A stretch of DNA of 34,669 nucleotides, taken from the NCBI RefSeq assembly GCF_017427765.1, contig NZ_JAFRSC010000009.1:5001-39669 (forward strand). Direction: 5' to 3'. Below, piece after piece: positions 9,544 through 18,769 of this stretch (its first letter is position 1; every line of letters starts with the position of its first letter). The stretch is from Methanobrevibacter sp. Its GTDB lineage: Archaea > Methanobacteriota > Methanobacteria > Methanobacteriales > Methanobacteriaceae. The position numbers and the translations under genes were made by a program. Below the pieces are notes generated by a model. That model saw only the letters and a list, made by a program, of their open reading frames with translations. It ran no database searches and was not told the DNA's origin.

Positions 9544-10983
9544 TTATGAGTTGTTTTTTAACCATTCAGCTCCAGCTTCCAACACTTCAATATTTACATC
9601 AATAACTTTAGGCTTTGATGCAAACATTTCGCGAATAGCATTTTCGTAAGAGTCACGTTTTAAAACATCAGTTAATTCTGTTAATGCACCTAAAAGTGCA
9701 GTGTTTGCAGTTCTTGCATTTCCATGTTCTTCTGCAATGTCAACGCAAGGCATAGGAATAACTTTAATGTCTCTATCAGTTGTAAATTCTCCAATATGTG
9801 AGTCATAAAGGATAGTTCCGCCAACTTTAACGTCTTGTGAAAATTGTTCTAAAGATGGTTTGTTTAAAGCAATGAGAATGTCAATATCATCAACCACAGG
9901 AGTTCCAATTGTTTCATTGGATATTACAACTGAACAATTGGATTTTCCACCTCTCTGTTCCGGTCCGTAACTTGGATACCAGGACACGTGTTTTCCTTCA
10001 GCACATGCTGCCTGAGCTATTGTTAATCCTGCACTTAAAACTCCCTGACCGCCAAAACCTGAAACTTTAATGCTTAATGGTTTGATGTCATCATCAACAT
10101 AACCTGAATCATCAGATCTGTTAACATTGAATATTTTATCTAATGATTCTGTTGAAAAATCACTAGCAGGTCTTTGAACTGGTTCTTTTGTGTATAAATT
10201 ATTTCTGAAGTTTTTAACTGGGAATTCCTTTTCCATTTGTTCTTCAATGAACTTTTGAGCACTTGCAACATCCTGTTTTAAGTTGGTTGGACAAGGTGAT
10301 AAAACTTCAACAAATGAATATCCTTTTCCTTCTTTTTGAACAGTTAATGCCTGTTTTATTGCATATTTTGCAAGTCTGATTTTCAAAGGATTGGCAAGGG
10401 ATACTCTTTCGATATACACTGGTGCTTTTAATGTGTTTATTAATTCACACATGTGGGTAGGATGTCCTGCATAATCCGGATCTCTTCCGGTTTGGCATGT
10501 AACAGTTTTTTCTCCAATTAATGTTGTCGGAGCCATCTGGCCACCGGTCATTCCGTAAACGGTGTTGTTTACGAAGAATACCGCAATTTTTTCTCCACGG
10601 TTTGCAGCTTGTAAAGTTTCATTCAATCCGATTGAAGCTAAATCTCCGTCTCCTTGATAACTCATGACAATTGCATTATCTTCAGCTCTTGAAATACCGG
10701 TAGCTACTGCTGGTGCTCTTCCATGTGCAGTTTGGAAATTTCCACAGTTAAAGTAGAAATATGCATATACTGAACATCCCACAGGAGAAATCATCACGCA
10801 TCTTTCCTGTATTCCAAGTTCATCCATACATTCTGCAATCAGTTTATGTAATATTCCATGTCCACAACCAGCACAGTAATGTGTTGATTTAATATTAGTT
10901 CCTTTTCTAGGATATTCTTCTAAAAGGGATTGTGGATTTCTACGTACTTGTAATTCATAATCTTTATTATTTTCTTCACTCAT
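9544..10983 (-). CDS. vorA: 2-oxoacid:ferredoxin oxidoreductase, fused beta-gamma subunit (VorA type)
   Basis: A 479-residue fusion. The first ~290 residues are the thiamine-diphosphate beta subunit, with YCAGCGHG (36-43), [15 protein letters not shown] (108-122, Mg/TPP motif) and [12 protein letters not shown]. From about residue 305 the gamma subunit follows, with [14 protein letters not shown] and YGPEQRGG. A beta-gamma fusion of this length is the arrangement I know for the Methanothermobacter ketoisovalerate:ferredoxin oxidoreductase VorA. The enzyme interconverts branched 2-oxoacids with acyl-CoA, CO2 and reduced ferredoxin. Substrate choice rests on architecture and on the neighbouring acyl-CoA synthetase, so pyruvate- or oxoglutarate-type activity is not fully excluded. 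Confidence 0.85.
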   Translation of the reverse strand: MSEENNKDYELQVRRNPQSLLEEYPRKGTNIKSTHYCAGCGHGILHKLIAECMDELGIQERCVMISPVGCSVYAYFYFNCGNFQTAHGRAPAVATGISRAEDNAIVMSYQGDGDLASIGLNETLQAANRGEKIAVFFVNNTVYGMTGGQMAPTTLIGEKTVTCQTGRDPDYAGHPTHMCELINTLKAPVYIERVSLANPLKIRLAKYAIKQALTVQKEGKGYSFVEVLSPCPTNLKQDVASAQKFIEEQMEKEFPVKNFRNNLYTKEPVQRPASDFSTESLDKIFNVNRSDDSGYVDDDIKPLSIKVSGFGGQGVLSAGLTIAQAACAEGKHVSWYPSYGPEQRGGKSNCSVVISNETIGTPVVDDIDILIALNKPSLEQFSQDVKVGGTILYDSHIGEFTTDRDIKVIPMPCVDIAEEHGNARTANTALLGALTELTDVLKRDSYENAIREMFASKPKVIDVNIEVLEAGAEWLKNNS

Positions 10984-10995
10984 TTTTCCACATCC

Positions 10996-12111
10996 TTAAT
11001 CAATAATATTCGGACTAGCTTTTTCCTCACTTCTTTTTGAAGTATCTATGGTTTCATCTTCATATCCTGCAATTTCATAGATTTTTGCAAGTACATGTTT
11101 CAGTTCAATCAGGTTACCTCCCATTCTGTTAACGAGGTAAGTATCTTCTTTTCTTAAAGCCGCAAATTGAACATCAGCTAATAACTGACCGTTACTCATC
11201 TCAACAGAAATAAAACTTACTCCTTTATCGGATAGTTCTTTTATTCTATCTATTGGAAATGGAGATAGTGTGATTGGTCTTAAAAGTCCAACTTTTATGC
11301 CTTTTTCACGACTTTTATCAACAGCAGATCTTGCAATACGGCTGCTGATTCCATATGAAATCAAGACGATTTCAGCATCATCTATCATATATTCGTCAAC
11401 AATAACTTCTTCAGCATCAATTTTAGCATATTTTTCCTGAAGTTTGTAGTTGAAATCTTCTAATTCATTAAAATCATTGTAAATTGAAGTAATGAGATTT
11501 TCCATTGTTTCTTTATTTCCTTTTACAGCCCAAGGTTTATCATTTTTAGGTTCAATAGCTTTTTCTGGGAATACTAAAGGTTCGGCCATCTGACCTAAAG
11601 TACCATCAGCAAGTACAACTACTGGATTTCTCCATTTGTCTGCAAGTTCAAATGCTTTCATGGTCAAATCACACATTTCCTGAACGCTGTTTGGTGCTAG
11701 AACTATATTTTTATAGTTTCCATGGCCTCCACCTTTAACAACCTGATTATAATCTCCTTGTTCAGGTCCGATATTTCCAAGTCCAGGTCCTGCTCTCATA
11801 ATATCTACAATAACTGCAGGTAATTCTGCACCTGCAAGAAAAGTGAATCCTTCCTGCATTAAACTAATGCCCGGTCCTGATGATGAGGTCATAACCCTGT
11901 GACCGGTACCTGATGCACCATAAACCATATTGATTGATGCTTCTTCACTTTCAGCTTGTACAAAGTTTCTTCCAACCATTGGGAAATACTTTGATGCTTC
12001 ATGTAAAATTTCACTTGCCGGAGTAATTGGGTATCCAAAGAAACAATCGCATCCTGCATACATTGCACCAATAATAACTGCGGTATTTCCTTTTACCATT
12101 TGATTACTCAT
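10996..12111 (-). CDS. vorB: 2-oxoacid:ferredoxin oxidoreductase, alpha subunit (VorB type)
   Basis: A 371-residue alpha subunit carrying the pyrimidine-binding and transketolase C-terminal domains. It starts with [20 protein letters not shown] and has [22 protein letters not shown] and [16 protein letters not shown], all typical of this subunit type. It pairs with vorA and vorC. The ATG directly abuts the vorC stop codon, so translation is probably coupled. Its length (371) matches the stand-alone alpha subunits of methanogen VOR and KOR enzymes. Confidence 0.87.
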   Translation of the reverse strand: MSNQMVKGNTAVIIGAMYAGCDCFFGYPITPASEILHEASKYFPMVGRNFVQAESEEASINMVYGASGTGHRVMTSSSGPGISLMQEGFTFLAGAELPAVIVDIMRAGPGLGNIGPEQGDYNQVVKGGGHGNYKNIVLAPNSVQEMCDLTMKAFELADKWRNPVVVLADGTLGQMAEPLVFPEKAIEPKNDKPWAVKGNKETMENLITSIYNDFNELEDFNYKLQEKYAKIDAEEVIVDEYMIDDAEIVLISYGISSRIARSAVDKSREKGIKVGLLRPITLSPFPIDRIKELSDKGVSFISVEMSNGQLLADVQFAALRKEDTYLVNRMGGNLIELKHVLAKIYEIAGYEDETIDTSKRSEEKASPNIID

Positions 12112-12396
12112 TTAGTTTCCCCCTTTATTAGCTACTTTAGCTTTAATCATCTTTGCAACATCATCATTTGCTATATTTTTAATTTGATGCACTTCTAGTG
12201 CTAAAGGTTCTGGGCATGTAAAGTAACAGTCTTTACAGCCGGTACAACCTCTGCCACTATAAACTGCAAATTGATATCCTGCATTGTTCATGTCCTGTGA
12301 AAGCACTATTGCATTTTGAGGACATCCGACAATACATCTCATACAGCCTTTGCAAAGTTCCTCATTAATAACTGGATAAGATATCTCTTCTATCAT
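12112..12396 (-). CDS. vorC: 2-oxoacid:ferredoxin oxidoreductase, ferredoxin subunit (VorC type)
   Basis: A 94-residue 2[4Fe-4S] ferredoxin-like delta subunit with two cysteine motifs, CKGCMRCIVGCPQ and CTGCKDCYFTCPEP. It passes electrons between the TPP site and external ferredoxin. It starts 8 nt after the acyl-CoA synthetase stop and ends directly at the vorB start. Confidence 0.87.
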   Translation of the reverse strand: MIEEISYPVINEELCKGCMRCIVGCPQNAIVLSQDMNNAGYQFAVYSGRGCTGCKDCYFTCPEPLALEVHQIKNIANDDVAKMIKAKVANKGGN

Positions 12397-12404
12397 TTTA
12401 TCAT

Positions 12405-14078
12405 CTAATTAACTTTTTTTTGATCTTTTTCTCTTATTTCAACTCTCCTTGTTTTTCCGCTAATGGTTTCCGGAAGTTCATCCACATATTCAACCATTCT
12501 AGGGTATTTATAAGGAGCTGTAACATTTTTAACATGATTTTGAATGTCTTTTGTTAATGAATCTGATGGTTCAACGCCAGGTTGTAAAACAATACTTGCT
12601 TTTACAATTTGGCCTCTTACTTCATCAGGATAAGCAGTAATTGCGCAGTGACGGACGGACTGGTGTGAAAGTACTGCACTTTCCACTTCATAAGGTCCGA
12701 TACGATAACCTGAAGATTTGATAATGTCATCATTTCTTCCAACGAAGTGAACATATCCGTCTTCATCAACCCATGCGGTATCTCCGCAGTGGTAGTATCC
12801 ATCATGCCATTGTGCTTTCTGCTTTTCAGGATCTTTATAATATTCTTTGAAAAGTCCTGGAGGCACGCCTTCACTTACATCAAAACAAAGTTCTCCTTCA
12901 TCACCAAATTCAACAGGATTGTCCTGTTCATCCAATAATTTTAGTTTGTAGAGTGGGGAAGGCTTACCGATTGAGCCTACTTTTGCATCTAGCCAAATGA
13001 ATGTTCCAATGGATAATGTTGTTTCGGTTTGTCCGAATCCTTCTTTAATTCTCAAGCCGGATAAGTCATAAAATCTTTCAGATACTTCTGGAGGAAGTGG
13101 TTCACCTGCTGTTGCAACATATTTTAAATTTGAAAAGTCATATCCGTCAATCTGTTCTTTTATTAAGAATCTATAAACAGTCGGAGGCGCACAGAAAGTA
13201 TCTACTTTATGGTCTATAATCTTTTCAAGTAATTTAATTCCATTAAACCTTACATAGTCATAAATGAATATTGCAGTTCCGGCAATCCACTGGCCGTAAA
13301 TATTTCCCCATACAGCTTTTCCCCATCCGGTATCTGATGCTGTGTGGTGGACTCCATCTTCTACAACATTTTGCCAGTATTTTGCGGTTGGGATGTGGCC
13401 TAATGCGTAAGTGTGTTTGTGAGCAACCATTTTTGGAAGTCCGCTGGTTCCGGATGTAAAGTAAATTAGGAATATTTCATCAGCTATTGGATTTTCATCT
13501 CCTGCAGGTCTTTCATATACTGGGCTTTCTTCTTTAATGGCTTTGTTAAAGTTAATCCAACCGTCCCTATCGGTTTCAATTACCATCTTTTTCAAATCAA
13601 TACCTAAATTCTTTTCAGCCTCTTCATAATCTGGAAGTAATGAGTCCTCTTCAACAGTGATTATTGCTTTTACTTCAGCATTTTTTAATCTAAAATCAAT
13701 ATCATGAAGCTTTAACATATGGGTTGCTGGAATAGCTACTGCTCCAAGTTTATGTAACGCAACCATACAGAACCACCATTCGTATCTGTTTTTTAAAGTA
13801 AGCATTACTTTATCGCCTTTTTTAATTCCTAAACGTTTTAACAGATTGACAGTTCTGTTGGAATATTCTTTCATATCTTTAAATGTGAAAGTGTGTTCTT
13901 CATCATCGTCGTTTGTCCAAATTAGAGCTACTTTATTTGGATCAATTTCAGCATATTTGTCCACTACGTCAAATCCAAAGTTAAAATCATCTTCAAATTT
14001 CAATTTGAAATTATTGAAAAAGTCTTCATAAGAGTTATAATCCACTCTCTCTACAAAATCTCCTATAAGTGATGTCAT
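12405..14078 (-). CDS. AMP-forming acyl-CoA synthetase (short/medium-chain type)
   Basis: A 557-residue ANL-superfamily ligase making acyl-CoA from a carboxylic acid, CoA and ATP through an acyl-adenylate. The phosphate loop [11 protein letters not shown] is at about 206-216, followed by the adenylate motif [24 protein letters not shown], the hinge [20 protein letters not shown] and the catalytic Lys542 in ISGKTRR. The sequence resembles medium-chain (ACSM-like) synthetases more than classical acetyl-CoA synthetase, which is longer. Being next to vorCBA, it probably feeds isobutyryl-, isovaleryl- or 2-methylbutyryl-CoA to the oxidoreductase; this is inference. GGAGAT precedes the start. Confidence 0.85.
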   Translation of the reverse strand: MTSLIGDFVERVDYNSYEDFFNNFKLKFEDDFNFGFDVVDKYAEIDPNKVALIWTNDDDEEHTFTFKDMKEYSNRTVNLLKRLGIKKGDKVMLTLKNRYEWWFCMVALHKLGAVAIPATHMLKLHDIDFRLKNAEVKAIITVEEDSLLPDYEEAEKNLGIDLKKMVIETDRDGWINFNKAIKEESPVYERPAGDENPIADEIFLIYFTSGTSGLPKMVAHKHTYALGHIPTAKYWQNVVEDGVHHTASDTGWGKAVWGNIYGQWIAGTAIFIYDYVRFNGIKLLEKIIDHKVDTFCAPPTVYRFLIKEQIDGYDFSNLKYVATAGEPLPPEVSERFYDLSGLRIKEGFGQTETTLSIGTFIWLDAKVGSIGKPSPLYKLKLLDEQDNPVEFGDEGELCFDVSEGVPPGLFKEYYKDPEKQKAQWHDGYYHCGDTAWVDEDGYVHFVGRNDDIIKSSGYRIGPYEVESAVLSHQSVRHCAITAYPDEVRGQIVKASIVLQPGVEPSDSLTKDIQNHVKNVTAPYKYPRMVEYVDELPETISGKTRRVEIREKDQKKVN

Positions 14079-14098
14079 GTAATTATCTCCTGTAAGTA

Positions 14099-14650
14099 TT
14101 ATATGATTACTGCTAAAAATTTAGCGGGCTTATCGTTAAGCGCTACCATTGCATGTCTATGTGTTGAATCGAAAAATATACAATCTCCTTCGTTTAATAT
14201 GATTTCATTATTGTGTATGTAAATTTTTAATGAACCTTCTAAAACGTAATTAAATTCCTGACCTGGATGTGAATTAAGTGAAGGTATCGGGTTTTTTTCC
14301 GGGTCCACAACAACTAGGAAAGTTTCAGCTTTTTTATTGATGAATTTAGAGCATAGGTTTTCATGGGTGTATTCTTTTCTTCTATCTACTGAAACTCCTT
14401 TATTTGCACGGGTTACATCAAAAATGCTCATTCTACTTTCTTCACCAGTTAGTAATAATCCTAAATCAACTTTAAAAATGTGTGCAAGTTCATATAAAAA
14501 ACTAGCAGGGATGTCTACTTCAGCATTTTCATATTGGATATAAGTTTCTTCTTTAATATTTAAAATTTCAGCAATTTCTTTAATAGTAATGTCTGAAAGT
14601 TCTCGCAATTCTCTAATTCTATTTCCAATATCTTTGTTGTATTCGTTCAT
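14099..14650 (-). CDS. XRE-family regulator with C-terminal cupin domain
   Basis: A 183-residue protein with an N-terminal helix-turn-helix of the XRE/Cro type (about residues 9-65, with [21 protein letters not shown]) and a C-terminal cupin domain (about 108-183, [14 protein letters not shown] and INEGD-like [16 protein letters not shown]). His128, Glu132 and His166 could bind a metal or small ligand. Regulators of this form typically sense a metabolite near the operon they control. The gene is 20 nt upstream of the acyl-CoA synthetase and apparently first in the same transcript, suggesting autoregulation and control of branched-acid metabolism. Confidence 0.85.
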   Translation of the reverse strand: MNEYNKDIGNRIRELRELSDITIKEIAEILNIKEETYIQYENAEVDIPASFLYELAHIFKVDLGLLLTGEESRMSIFDVTRANKGVSVDRRKEYTHENLCSKFINKKAETFLVVVDPEKNPIPSLNSHPGQEFNYVLEGSLKIYIHNNEIILNEGDCIFFDSTHRHAMVALNDKPAKFLAVII

Positions 14651-14686
14651 AAATAAACACCTATTTTTCTAATTGATTTCAGTATG

Positions 14687-14715
14687 CATAATATAATATT
14701 ATAACATAATATAAT
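14687..14715. promoter_or_regulatory. Direct repeat, candidate operator of the XRE-cupin regulator
   Basis: The 11-mer CATAATATAAT occurs twice, at 14687-14697 and 14705-14715, with an 18-bp period. The upstream copy overlaps the transcription start predicted from the TATA box at 14731-14738. Tandem sites at this place could bind the regulator encoded just downstream. Low sequence complexity makes chance repetition possible. Confidence 0.4.
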
Positions 14716-14730
14716 TATTAAATTTAAAAT

Positions 14731-14738
14731 TATATAAA
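14731..14738 (-). promoter_or_regulatory. TATA box for the regulator-acs-vor-gat transcript
   Basis: On the minus strand this is TTTATATA, a near-consensus archaeal box A, about 85 nt before the regulator start. It is the best TATA candidate in the 208-nt gap shared with the divergent gene at 14859. Confidence 0.45.
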
Positions 14739-14805
14739 CCTTATTAAAAATCATGATAATTCGTTATAAATTTACTAAACTATTTTTTTTTAATTCATTG
14801 GAAAG

Positions 14806-14814
14806 TTTTAAATA
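14806..14814 (+). promoter_or_regulatory. TATA box of the CxxCxxCxxH protein gene
   Basis: TTTTAAATA lies 45-53 nt before the ATG at 14859. That leaves a leader of about 20-25 nt, which contains the strong ribosome binding site GAGGGAG. Confidence 0.4.
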
Positions 14815-14858
14815 TCACAAACAATAATTCTAATTTATAATTAGAGGGAGATTATATC

Positions 14859-15230
14859 ATGACATCTAATGAGATTGGTACCAACATTATTTTCAAAAAG
14901 CAATTGGGTTTGAATTATGAAATAGACCAGAAGTATGTTGGTTTAAAAATGAAGGAAAATAATATTTTATCTTTTAATTTCAGAGTTCCTGGTGCTTTAA
15001 TTGATGAAGTCGAAGGGTATTTTAAAAGATTTAAATTAGGTGAACCGATATTGGTAGATATTGGTGGAACTGGCGATATCCGTTGTGATTTTAAAGGTGT
15101 TTCTCCAGTTTTAAAAAATAAAAATGAACTGGATCAGTATTTTATCTCAGCAACTTTACAGGAAGATAAACAATACGATCCTATTGAAGAAGAGAAATGT
15201 GAAACTTGTAGTGGATGCGGATTCCACTAA
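14859..15230 (+). CDS. Small protein with C-terminal CxxCxxCxxH motif
   Basis: A 123-residue soluble protein of no family I recognise. The body is a mixed alpha/beta sequence (for example SFNFRVPGALIDEVEGYFKR and VDIGGTGDIRCDFKG). The last ten residues are CETCSGCGFH, giving Cys114, Cys117, Cys120 and His123, which could bind zinc or an iron-sulfur cluster. It has its own promoter and a strong GAGGGAG site, suggesting good expression, and a T7 run follows the stop. It is monocistronic and divergent from the XRE-cupin regulator, which may or may not control it. Confidence 0.75.
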   Translation: MTSNEIGTNIIFKKQLGLNYEIDQKYVGLKMKENNILSFNFRVPGALIDEVEGYFKRFKLGEPILVDIGGTGDIRCDFKGVSPVLKNKNELDQYFISATLQEDKQYDPIEEEKCETCSGCGFH

Positions 15231-15232
15231 AC

Positions 15233-15239
15233 TTTTTTT
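15233..15239 (+). terminator. T-tract terminator
   Basis: A run of seven T three bases after the stop of the preceding gene, between two convergent genes only 14 nt apart. Oligo-T is the usual archaeal termination signal. Confidence 0.45.
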
Positions 15240-15244
15240 AATTT

Positions 15245-16054
15245 TCAACTGTAATTTCTTTTTAAGGCACTGGTTTCCTGAACAATGTATTTAATCAATA
15301 AAACCGTAGCTATTAAAACAATTATTGTTGTAGGAATTAACCATGGCAGTTGGCCGACAATATAATCAATTTGAATTAATTCAAGTATTGTGGCAACAAC
15401 ATTATTTATAAAATGCACACTCATTGGTATAAGAATATTATCTGTTTTTGCATACAAAATACACATGCATATTCCAAATAGAAATGCGCTTGTTATTCCT
15501 CCAAAATCATGCCCTATTCCAAATAGAAACGATGAAATAAGCATTGCAGGGACAAATCCTATTCTTATTTTTAACCTATTGAACAGAACGCCTCTAAATA
15601 TCAATTCTTCAAGAACCGGTGCATAAAATATTGTTCCAATTGCGCTTAAAAGAAATGCTCCTGCCGAAATATCAACAGAATCAATATCAAAACCGGTAAC
15701 CCATCCTGGGTCATAATATCCGATTAATAAGTCAAGTCCAGAAACCATGCAGGTAAATATGAATGCAAATATGATATTTATTGCAAACACATAGAGAATT
15801 TCATTTCGTGTATCCGTTACAAATAGATTTTCAAAATTTTTTGAAAGGCCTTTGGTATCTCGAAGTGCCCAAATAAAGAAGATTAATATTAAAGATAGAA
15901 AAATAATGAAAAATAAATCGTTATCTTCTTCAATTATTGGGAAAATAGCCATCAATATAACGATAAGTATCACGCTGATTATAATGCCTACAACCAATTC
16001 TCTAAGTTTTATAGTTCTAAGGCGAATATTAAAATCTCTAACGCTTTTATCCAT
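15245..16054 (-). CDS. CPBP family intramembrane glutamic metalloprotease-like protein
   Basis: A 269-residue membrane protein with about seven or eight hydrophobic segments. The three CPBP (Abi) motifs are present: EELIFRG with Glu149, Glu150 and Arg154; His182 in FGIGHDFGG; and HFINN with His214 and Asn218. This is the family of Rce1 prenyl-protein proteases and bacterial bacteriocin-processing or self-immunity proteins. The active-site residues look intact. Substrate is unknown. GAGGAA precedes the start, and the gene lies 10 nt after the epimerase gene, so the two are probably co-transcribed. Confidence 0.85.
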   Translation of the reverse strand: MDKSVRDFNIRLRTIKLRELVVGIIISVILIVILMAIFPIIEEDNDLFFIIFLSLILIFFIWALRDTKGLSKNFENLFVTDTRNEILYVFAINIIFAFIFTCMVSGLDLLIGYYDPGWVTGFDIDSVDISAGAFLLSAIGTIFYAPVLEELIFRGVLFNRLKIRIGFVPAMLISSFLFGIGHDFGGITSAFLFGICMCILYAKTDNILIPMSVHFINNVVATILELIQIDYIVGQLPWLIPTTIIVLIATVLLIKYIVQETSALKRNYS

Positions 16055-16064
16055 ATTTTCCTCT

Positions 16065-16997
16065 CTATAAAATAGTCTTAAACCAGTTTATAGTTTCTTG
16101 AAGTTGGCTTTCAAAATCAGTTGAATCCACTTTAAAATTAATTTTTTCCATTTTTGTAACGTCTGCAAGTGAGTGTTTAATATCTCCTTGTCTTGTTGGT
16201 AAATATTTGGGTTCAACATCACTTCCAAGAGTTTTTTTAACGATATCATATAACTGATTTATGCTAATTTTTTCACCTGAAGCAACATTGATTATTCCGT
16301 TATAATCGGACTTTGCAGCATTGATGTTTGCTTTAACAACATCGTCTATGAAAACAAAATCTCTGGTCTGTTCTCCGTCACCATAAATTTCAGGTTGTTT
16401 GCCTTCTAAAAGACTGCTGATAAAATTAGGTATTACGGCTGCATATTGTGAATTTTTATCCTGTCCGGGACCAAAAACATTAAAGTATCTTAAGGATGTG
16501 TAATTCAGCCCGTAACTGTCTTCAAATGATTTTAAGTAAAATTCACAGCTTGCTTTTGATGCAGCATATGGTGACATTGGCATAGGCTGTTCGGATTCTT
16601 TCAGTGGCATATTTTTATTCTGACCGTAAACTGATGACGAAGATGAAAAAATAATTTTTTTCACATTATTGTTGACGGCGGACTTTAAGAGTTTAACAGT
16701 TGCATTGAGATTAATATCAGTGCATTCAACAGGTTTATCTATACTTAAAGGCACGCTTGCCATTGCTGCAAGGTGGAAAATATAATCAATATTGTGAGTT
16801 ATTTTATCCAAATCCACATCACGAATGTCCTCTTTAATGATTTCTAAATTTTCATGTGTGGGGTTCTTTAAGTTATTAATATTGCCGCTGGATAGGTTAT
16901 CTAAAATAACGACTTTATTGTCTTTTAATAACTCATTTGCAATATGTGAACCGATAAATCCTGCACCACCGGTTATTAAAATATTTTTATTCTTCAT
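16065..16997 (-). CDS. NAD-dependent nucleotide-sugar epimerase (UDP-glucose 4-epimerase type)
   Basis: A 310-residue extended short-chain dehydrogenase. The NAD site GGAGFIGSH is at residues 10-18, and the catalytic triad comprises the serine block SSSSSVYG near 118-125, Tyr144 and Lys148 in SPYAASK. RYFNVFGPGQ and GDGEQTRDFVFIDDVV are typical of GalE/WbpP-like epimerases of archaeal and bacterial surface-polysaccharide pathways. It probably interconverts UDP-Glc/UDP-Gal or UDP-GlcNAc/UDP-GalNAc, for example for pseudomurein or glycan synthesis; the exact sugar cannot be read from the sequence. The ribosome binding site is weak (GATGG). Confidence 0.85.
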   Translation of the reverse strand: MKNKNILITGGAGFIGSHIANELLKDNKVVILDNLSSGNINNLKNPTHENLEIIKEDIRDVDLDKITHNIDYIFHLAAMASVPLSIDKPVECTDINLNATVKLLKSAVNNNVKKIIFSSSSSVYGQNKNMPLKESEQPMPMSPYAASKASCEFYLKSFEDSYGLNYTSLRYFNVFGPGQDKNSQYAAVIPNFISSLLEGKQPEIYGDGEQTRDFVFIDDVVKANINAAKSDYNGIINVASGEKISINQLYDIVKKTLGSDVEPKYLPTRQGDIKHSLADVTKMEKINFKVDSTDFESQLQETINWFKTIL

Positions 16998-17059
16998 AAG
17001 CCATCAAAAATTAATTTAATTTATGTTAAACTATTATTAATTATTTTTAAGTAACAACA

Positions 17060-17077
17060 TTTATATATTTTTATATA
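17060..17077 (+). promoter_or_regulatory. Tandem TATA boxes of the eha operon
   Basis: TTTATATA occurs twice, at 17060-17067 and 17070-17077, ahead of the ehaA ribosome binding site AGAGGAG. Start sites would fall near 17090-17100, giving a short leader. The rest of the 112-nt gap has no gene. Confidence 0.5.
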
Positions 17078-17109
17078 ATATAATTATTACTTAAGAGGAG
17101 TCTAATAAT

Positions 17110-17493
17110 ATGTTTGATTTGGTGTATAATACCATGTTTTTTGCTTCTTATGGTAGTGTTTATGGGCTTAGCAATATAACTATAAGTCTGATTGATGTTT
17201 TGTTAGCTTATATTGTAGCCATTATTGCTTCAATCGTAGTGGCTTTAGTTTTAAAAATCCCATTATTACCTGGCAAACCATATAGGTATTCTTTTGATGT
17301 TAGTGCTATATATCCGACTCCGATAATAGCTGTAGGGATTCTTTCCATATTTTTAGTTTTAAATTATACTTTCATGTATAATGGTCTCGTTTTGGCTGTT
17401 GTTATTGGTGTTTTATCTGCATTGTTTGTGAAATATTTATTTGATTTTGTATTTCCAAAGCCTCTAGACAACGATGAGGGGGAGGATATTTAA
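17110..17493 (+). CDS. ehaA: Energy-converting hydrogenase A subunit A
   Basis: A 127-residue integral membrane protein with about three transmembrane helices (roughly 27-50, 70-88 and 92-115) and an acidic C-terminal tail. It is the first gene of the Eha operon. The name is based on gene order: ten small unconserved membrane proteins, a NuoL-like and a NuoH-like subunit, then hydrogenase and polyferredoxins, exactly as in Methanothermobacter eha. Its individual role is not known. Its stop shares a base with the ehaB start. Confidence 0.85.
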   Translation: MFDLVYNTMFFASYGSVYGLSNITISLIDVLLAYIVAIIASIVVALVLKIPLLPGKPYRYSFDVSAIYPTPIIAVGILSIFLVLNYTFMYNGLVLAVVIGVLSALFVKYLFDFVFPKPLDNDEGEDI

Positions 17494-17984
17494 TGAATGA
17501 AGTAATTGGAATTATAATTGCTGCAATTCTCTGTTGGTTGAATTTTGTAATTGTTGATACATATTTCGGACTTCCAGAGCAACCTGGTGTTAAAGGGGCC
17601 AGGATAATTGGAGAAAATGTCGAAAAAAGAGGGGGAGATATTGCTGGCGGATTCTTCCAAGGAAACATTGTTTGTTCTCCTGACGCATCTGCTGGTACAT
17701 TAATGGCTTCTATTGGATATTTGCTTTTAGGAATTCCTGGAGGAATAATAGCAGCATTTTTAGTATTTATTGGAAATAGGTTATGTGCTGATCCGGGTTA
17801 TGCAGGGACTGTTGGATGTTTAACAGCCACTGTAATTATATTTATTTGTTCTTTTGTAGGTTTTACTCCTGAAATGTTCATTGTTGGTATGGTTATTGCA
17901 ATCCTGACTGTTCAGGGTCTTGACCATAAAAGGGCTTCAATTCTTTTAGGCAAAATAGCAGATAAATTCAATAGGCATGCTTGA
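17493..17984 (+). CDS. ehaB: Energy-converting hydrogenase A subunit B
   Basis: A 163-residue membrane protein with about four hydrophobic helices. A loop after the first helix ([20 protein letters not shown]) is strongly charged, and the C-terminus is a basic, probably cytoplasmic helix. GAGGGGGAG stands before the ATG, which overlaps the ehaA stop. Identification rests on operon position; no catalytic motif is visible. Confidence 0.85.
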   Translation: MNEVIGIIIAAILCWLNFVIVDTYFGLPEQPGVKGARIIGENVEKRGGDIAGGFFQGNIVCSPDASAGTLMASIGYLLLGIPGGIIAAFLVFIGNRLCADPGYAGTVGCLTATVIIFICSFVGFTPEMFIVGMVIAILTVQGLDHKRASILLGKIADKFNRHA

Positions 17985-17994
17985 GAGTGGTAAT

Positions 17995-18243
17995 ATGTAT
18001 GTTGAAATAATTGGAGTTATAGTCATATTTGTTGCATTAAGGGCTTTAATAACTAGAAATAAGGCTGAAAGATTATTGTACATTAACGTTATAGGATTTG
18101 GAGTTTCAGCCCTAATAGCTTTAGTAATTAACACTCCTTTTGCACTTATAGTTGCCGCAGCATTCTTTATTTGCTCTACAATTAGTGCAAATGCAATTGC
18201 ATATACATTAAATAGGCTAGATGACGAAATACTGTTGGAGTGA
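17995..18243 (+). CDS. ehaC: Energy-converting hydrogenase A subunit C
   Basis: An 82-residue membrane protein with about three helices. I start at the ATG at 17995 (MYVEIIGVIV) and not at an in-frame ATG at 17977 inside ehaB, because GAGTGGT lies ahead of the later one and it avoids overlap. The pattern of three short helices resembles MnhC/NuoK-like small subunits, but similarity is too weak to claim homology. Confidence 0.8.
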   Translation: MYVEIIGVIVIFVALRALITRNKAERLLYINVIGFGVSALIALVINTPFALIVAAAFFICSTISANAIAYTLNRLDDEILLE

Positions 18244-18249
18244 GGCATA

Positions 18250-18516
18250 ATGGAGTTTGTATCTTTAATTGCAATAGCTTTGATGGTAATCGGAGCATTT
18301 GGTATTATATTTCTTAAAAAACCATTGGATAAAGTCATAATGTTTACAATACTTGATGCAGGATTCGTTTTAGCTGTTGTTTTATTTAAATATTTGGATG
18401 TTGCAATGTTTGCAGCTTTAGTTGATCCGTTATCTACTTTAGTATTCATTTTGGCTATTGTAAAAATCAATGAGATTAGAAAAAAGAAGCTAGAAAGTGG
18501 TGATATTAATGATTAG
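18250..18516 (+). CDS. ehaD: Energy-converting hydrogenase A subunit D
   Basis: An 88-residue membrane protein with about three hydrophobic helices and a charged C-terminal helix ending [11 protein letters not shown]. It follows ehaC by 6 nt, with GAGTGAGG ahead of the ATG. The segment [20 protein letters not shown] is a recognisable feature of this small-subunit family. It is part of the membrane arm; individual function is unknown. Confidence 0.82.
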   Translation: MEFVSLIAIALMVIGAFGIIFLKKPLDKVIMFTILDAGFVLAVVLFKYLDVAMFAALVDPLSTLVFILAIVKINEIRKKKLESGDIND

Positions 18517-18769
18517 CGTGTCTTTATTCTTTTATTTTGGAATATTTCTAGCTATTGTGGGTAGTATTGCTACTGCATGGGGTCCGGGAGTAAATGACCC
18601 TATTGTCAGAACATTCAATACTGAAGTGGCATCCATTGGTGTTTGTTTAGTTTTATTATGTTATAATCATGTTTTAGCTTTATTGACATTGCTTGCAACT
18701 ACTGTTGTAATTACTTTAATCTTATTTAGAGCTATTATTCGTTTAGAAGAAATGGGGGCAGACGTATGA
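18509..18769 (+). CDS. ehaE: Energy-converting hydrogenase A subunit E
   Basis: An 86-residue membrane protein with three hydrophobic helices and the segment [19 protein letters not shown]. The chosen start is the ATG at 18509, after GGTGAT, and not a GTG at 18497; it overlaps the end of ehaD by 8 nt. The last codons overlap the ehaF start as ATGA. Role in the membrane arm is inferred from the operon. Confidence 0.82.
   Translation: MISVSLFFYFGIFLAIVGSIATAWGPGVNDPIVRTFNTEVASIGVCLVLLCYNHVLALLTLLATTVVITLILFRAIIRLEEMGADV

Noticed and set aside
9544..12396. 2-oxoglutarate (KOR) or pyruvate (POR) oxidoreductase
   Set aside because: KOR has separate beta and gamma subunits in methanogens, and POR has its own subunit set. 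The beta-gamma fusion plus a short ferredoxin subunit and an adjacent acyl-CoA synthetase fit VOR better, though specificity was not tested.
14651..14858. A small RNA or CRISPR-like repeat in the AT-rich gap
   Set aside because: Only two short copies of an 11-mer are present, without spacers of equal length or stable structure; promoter elements explain the gap.
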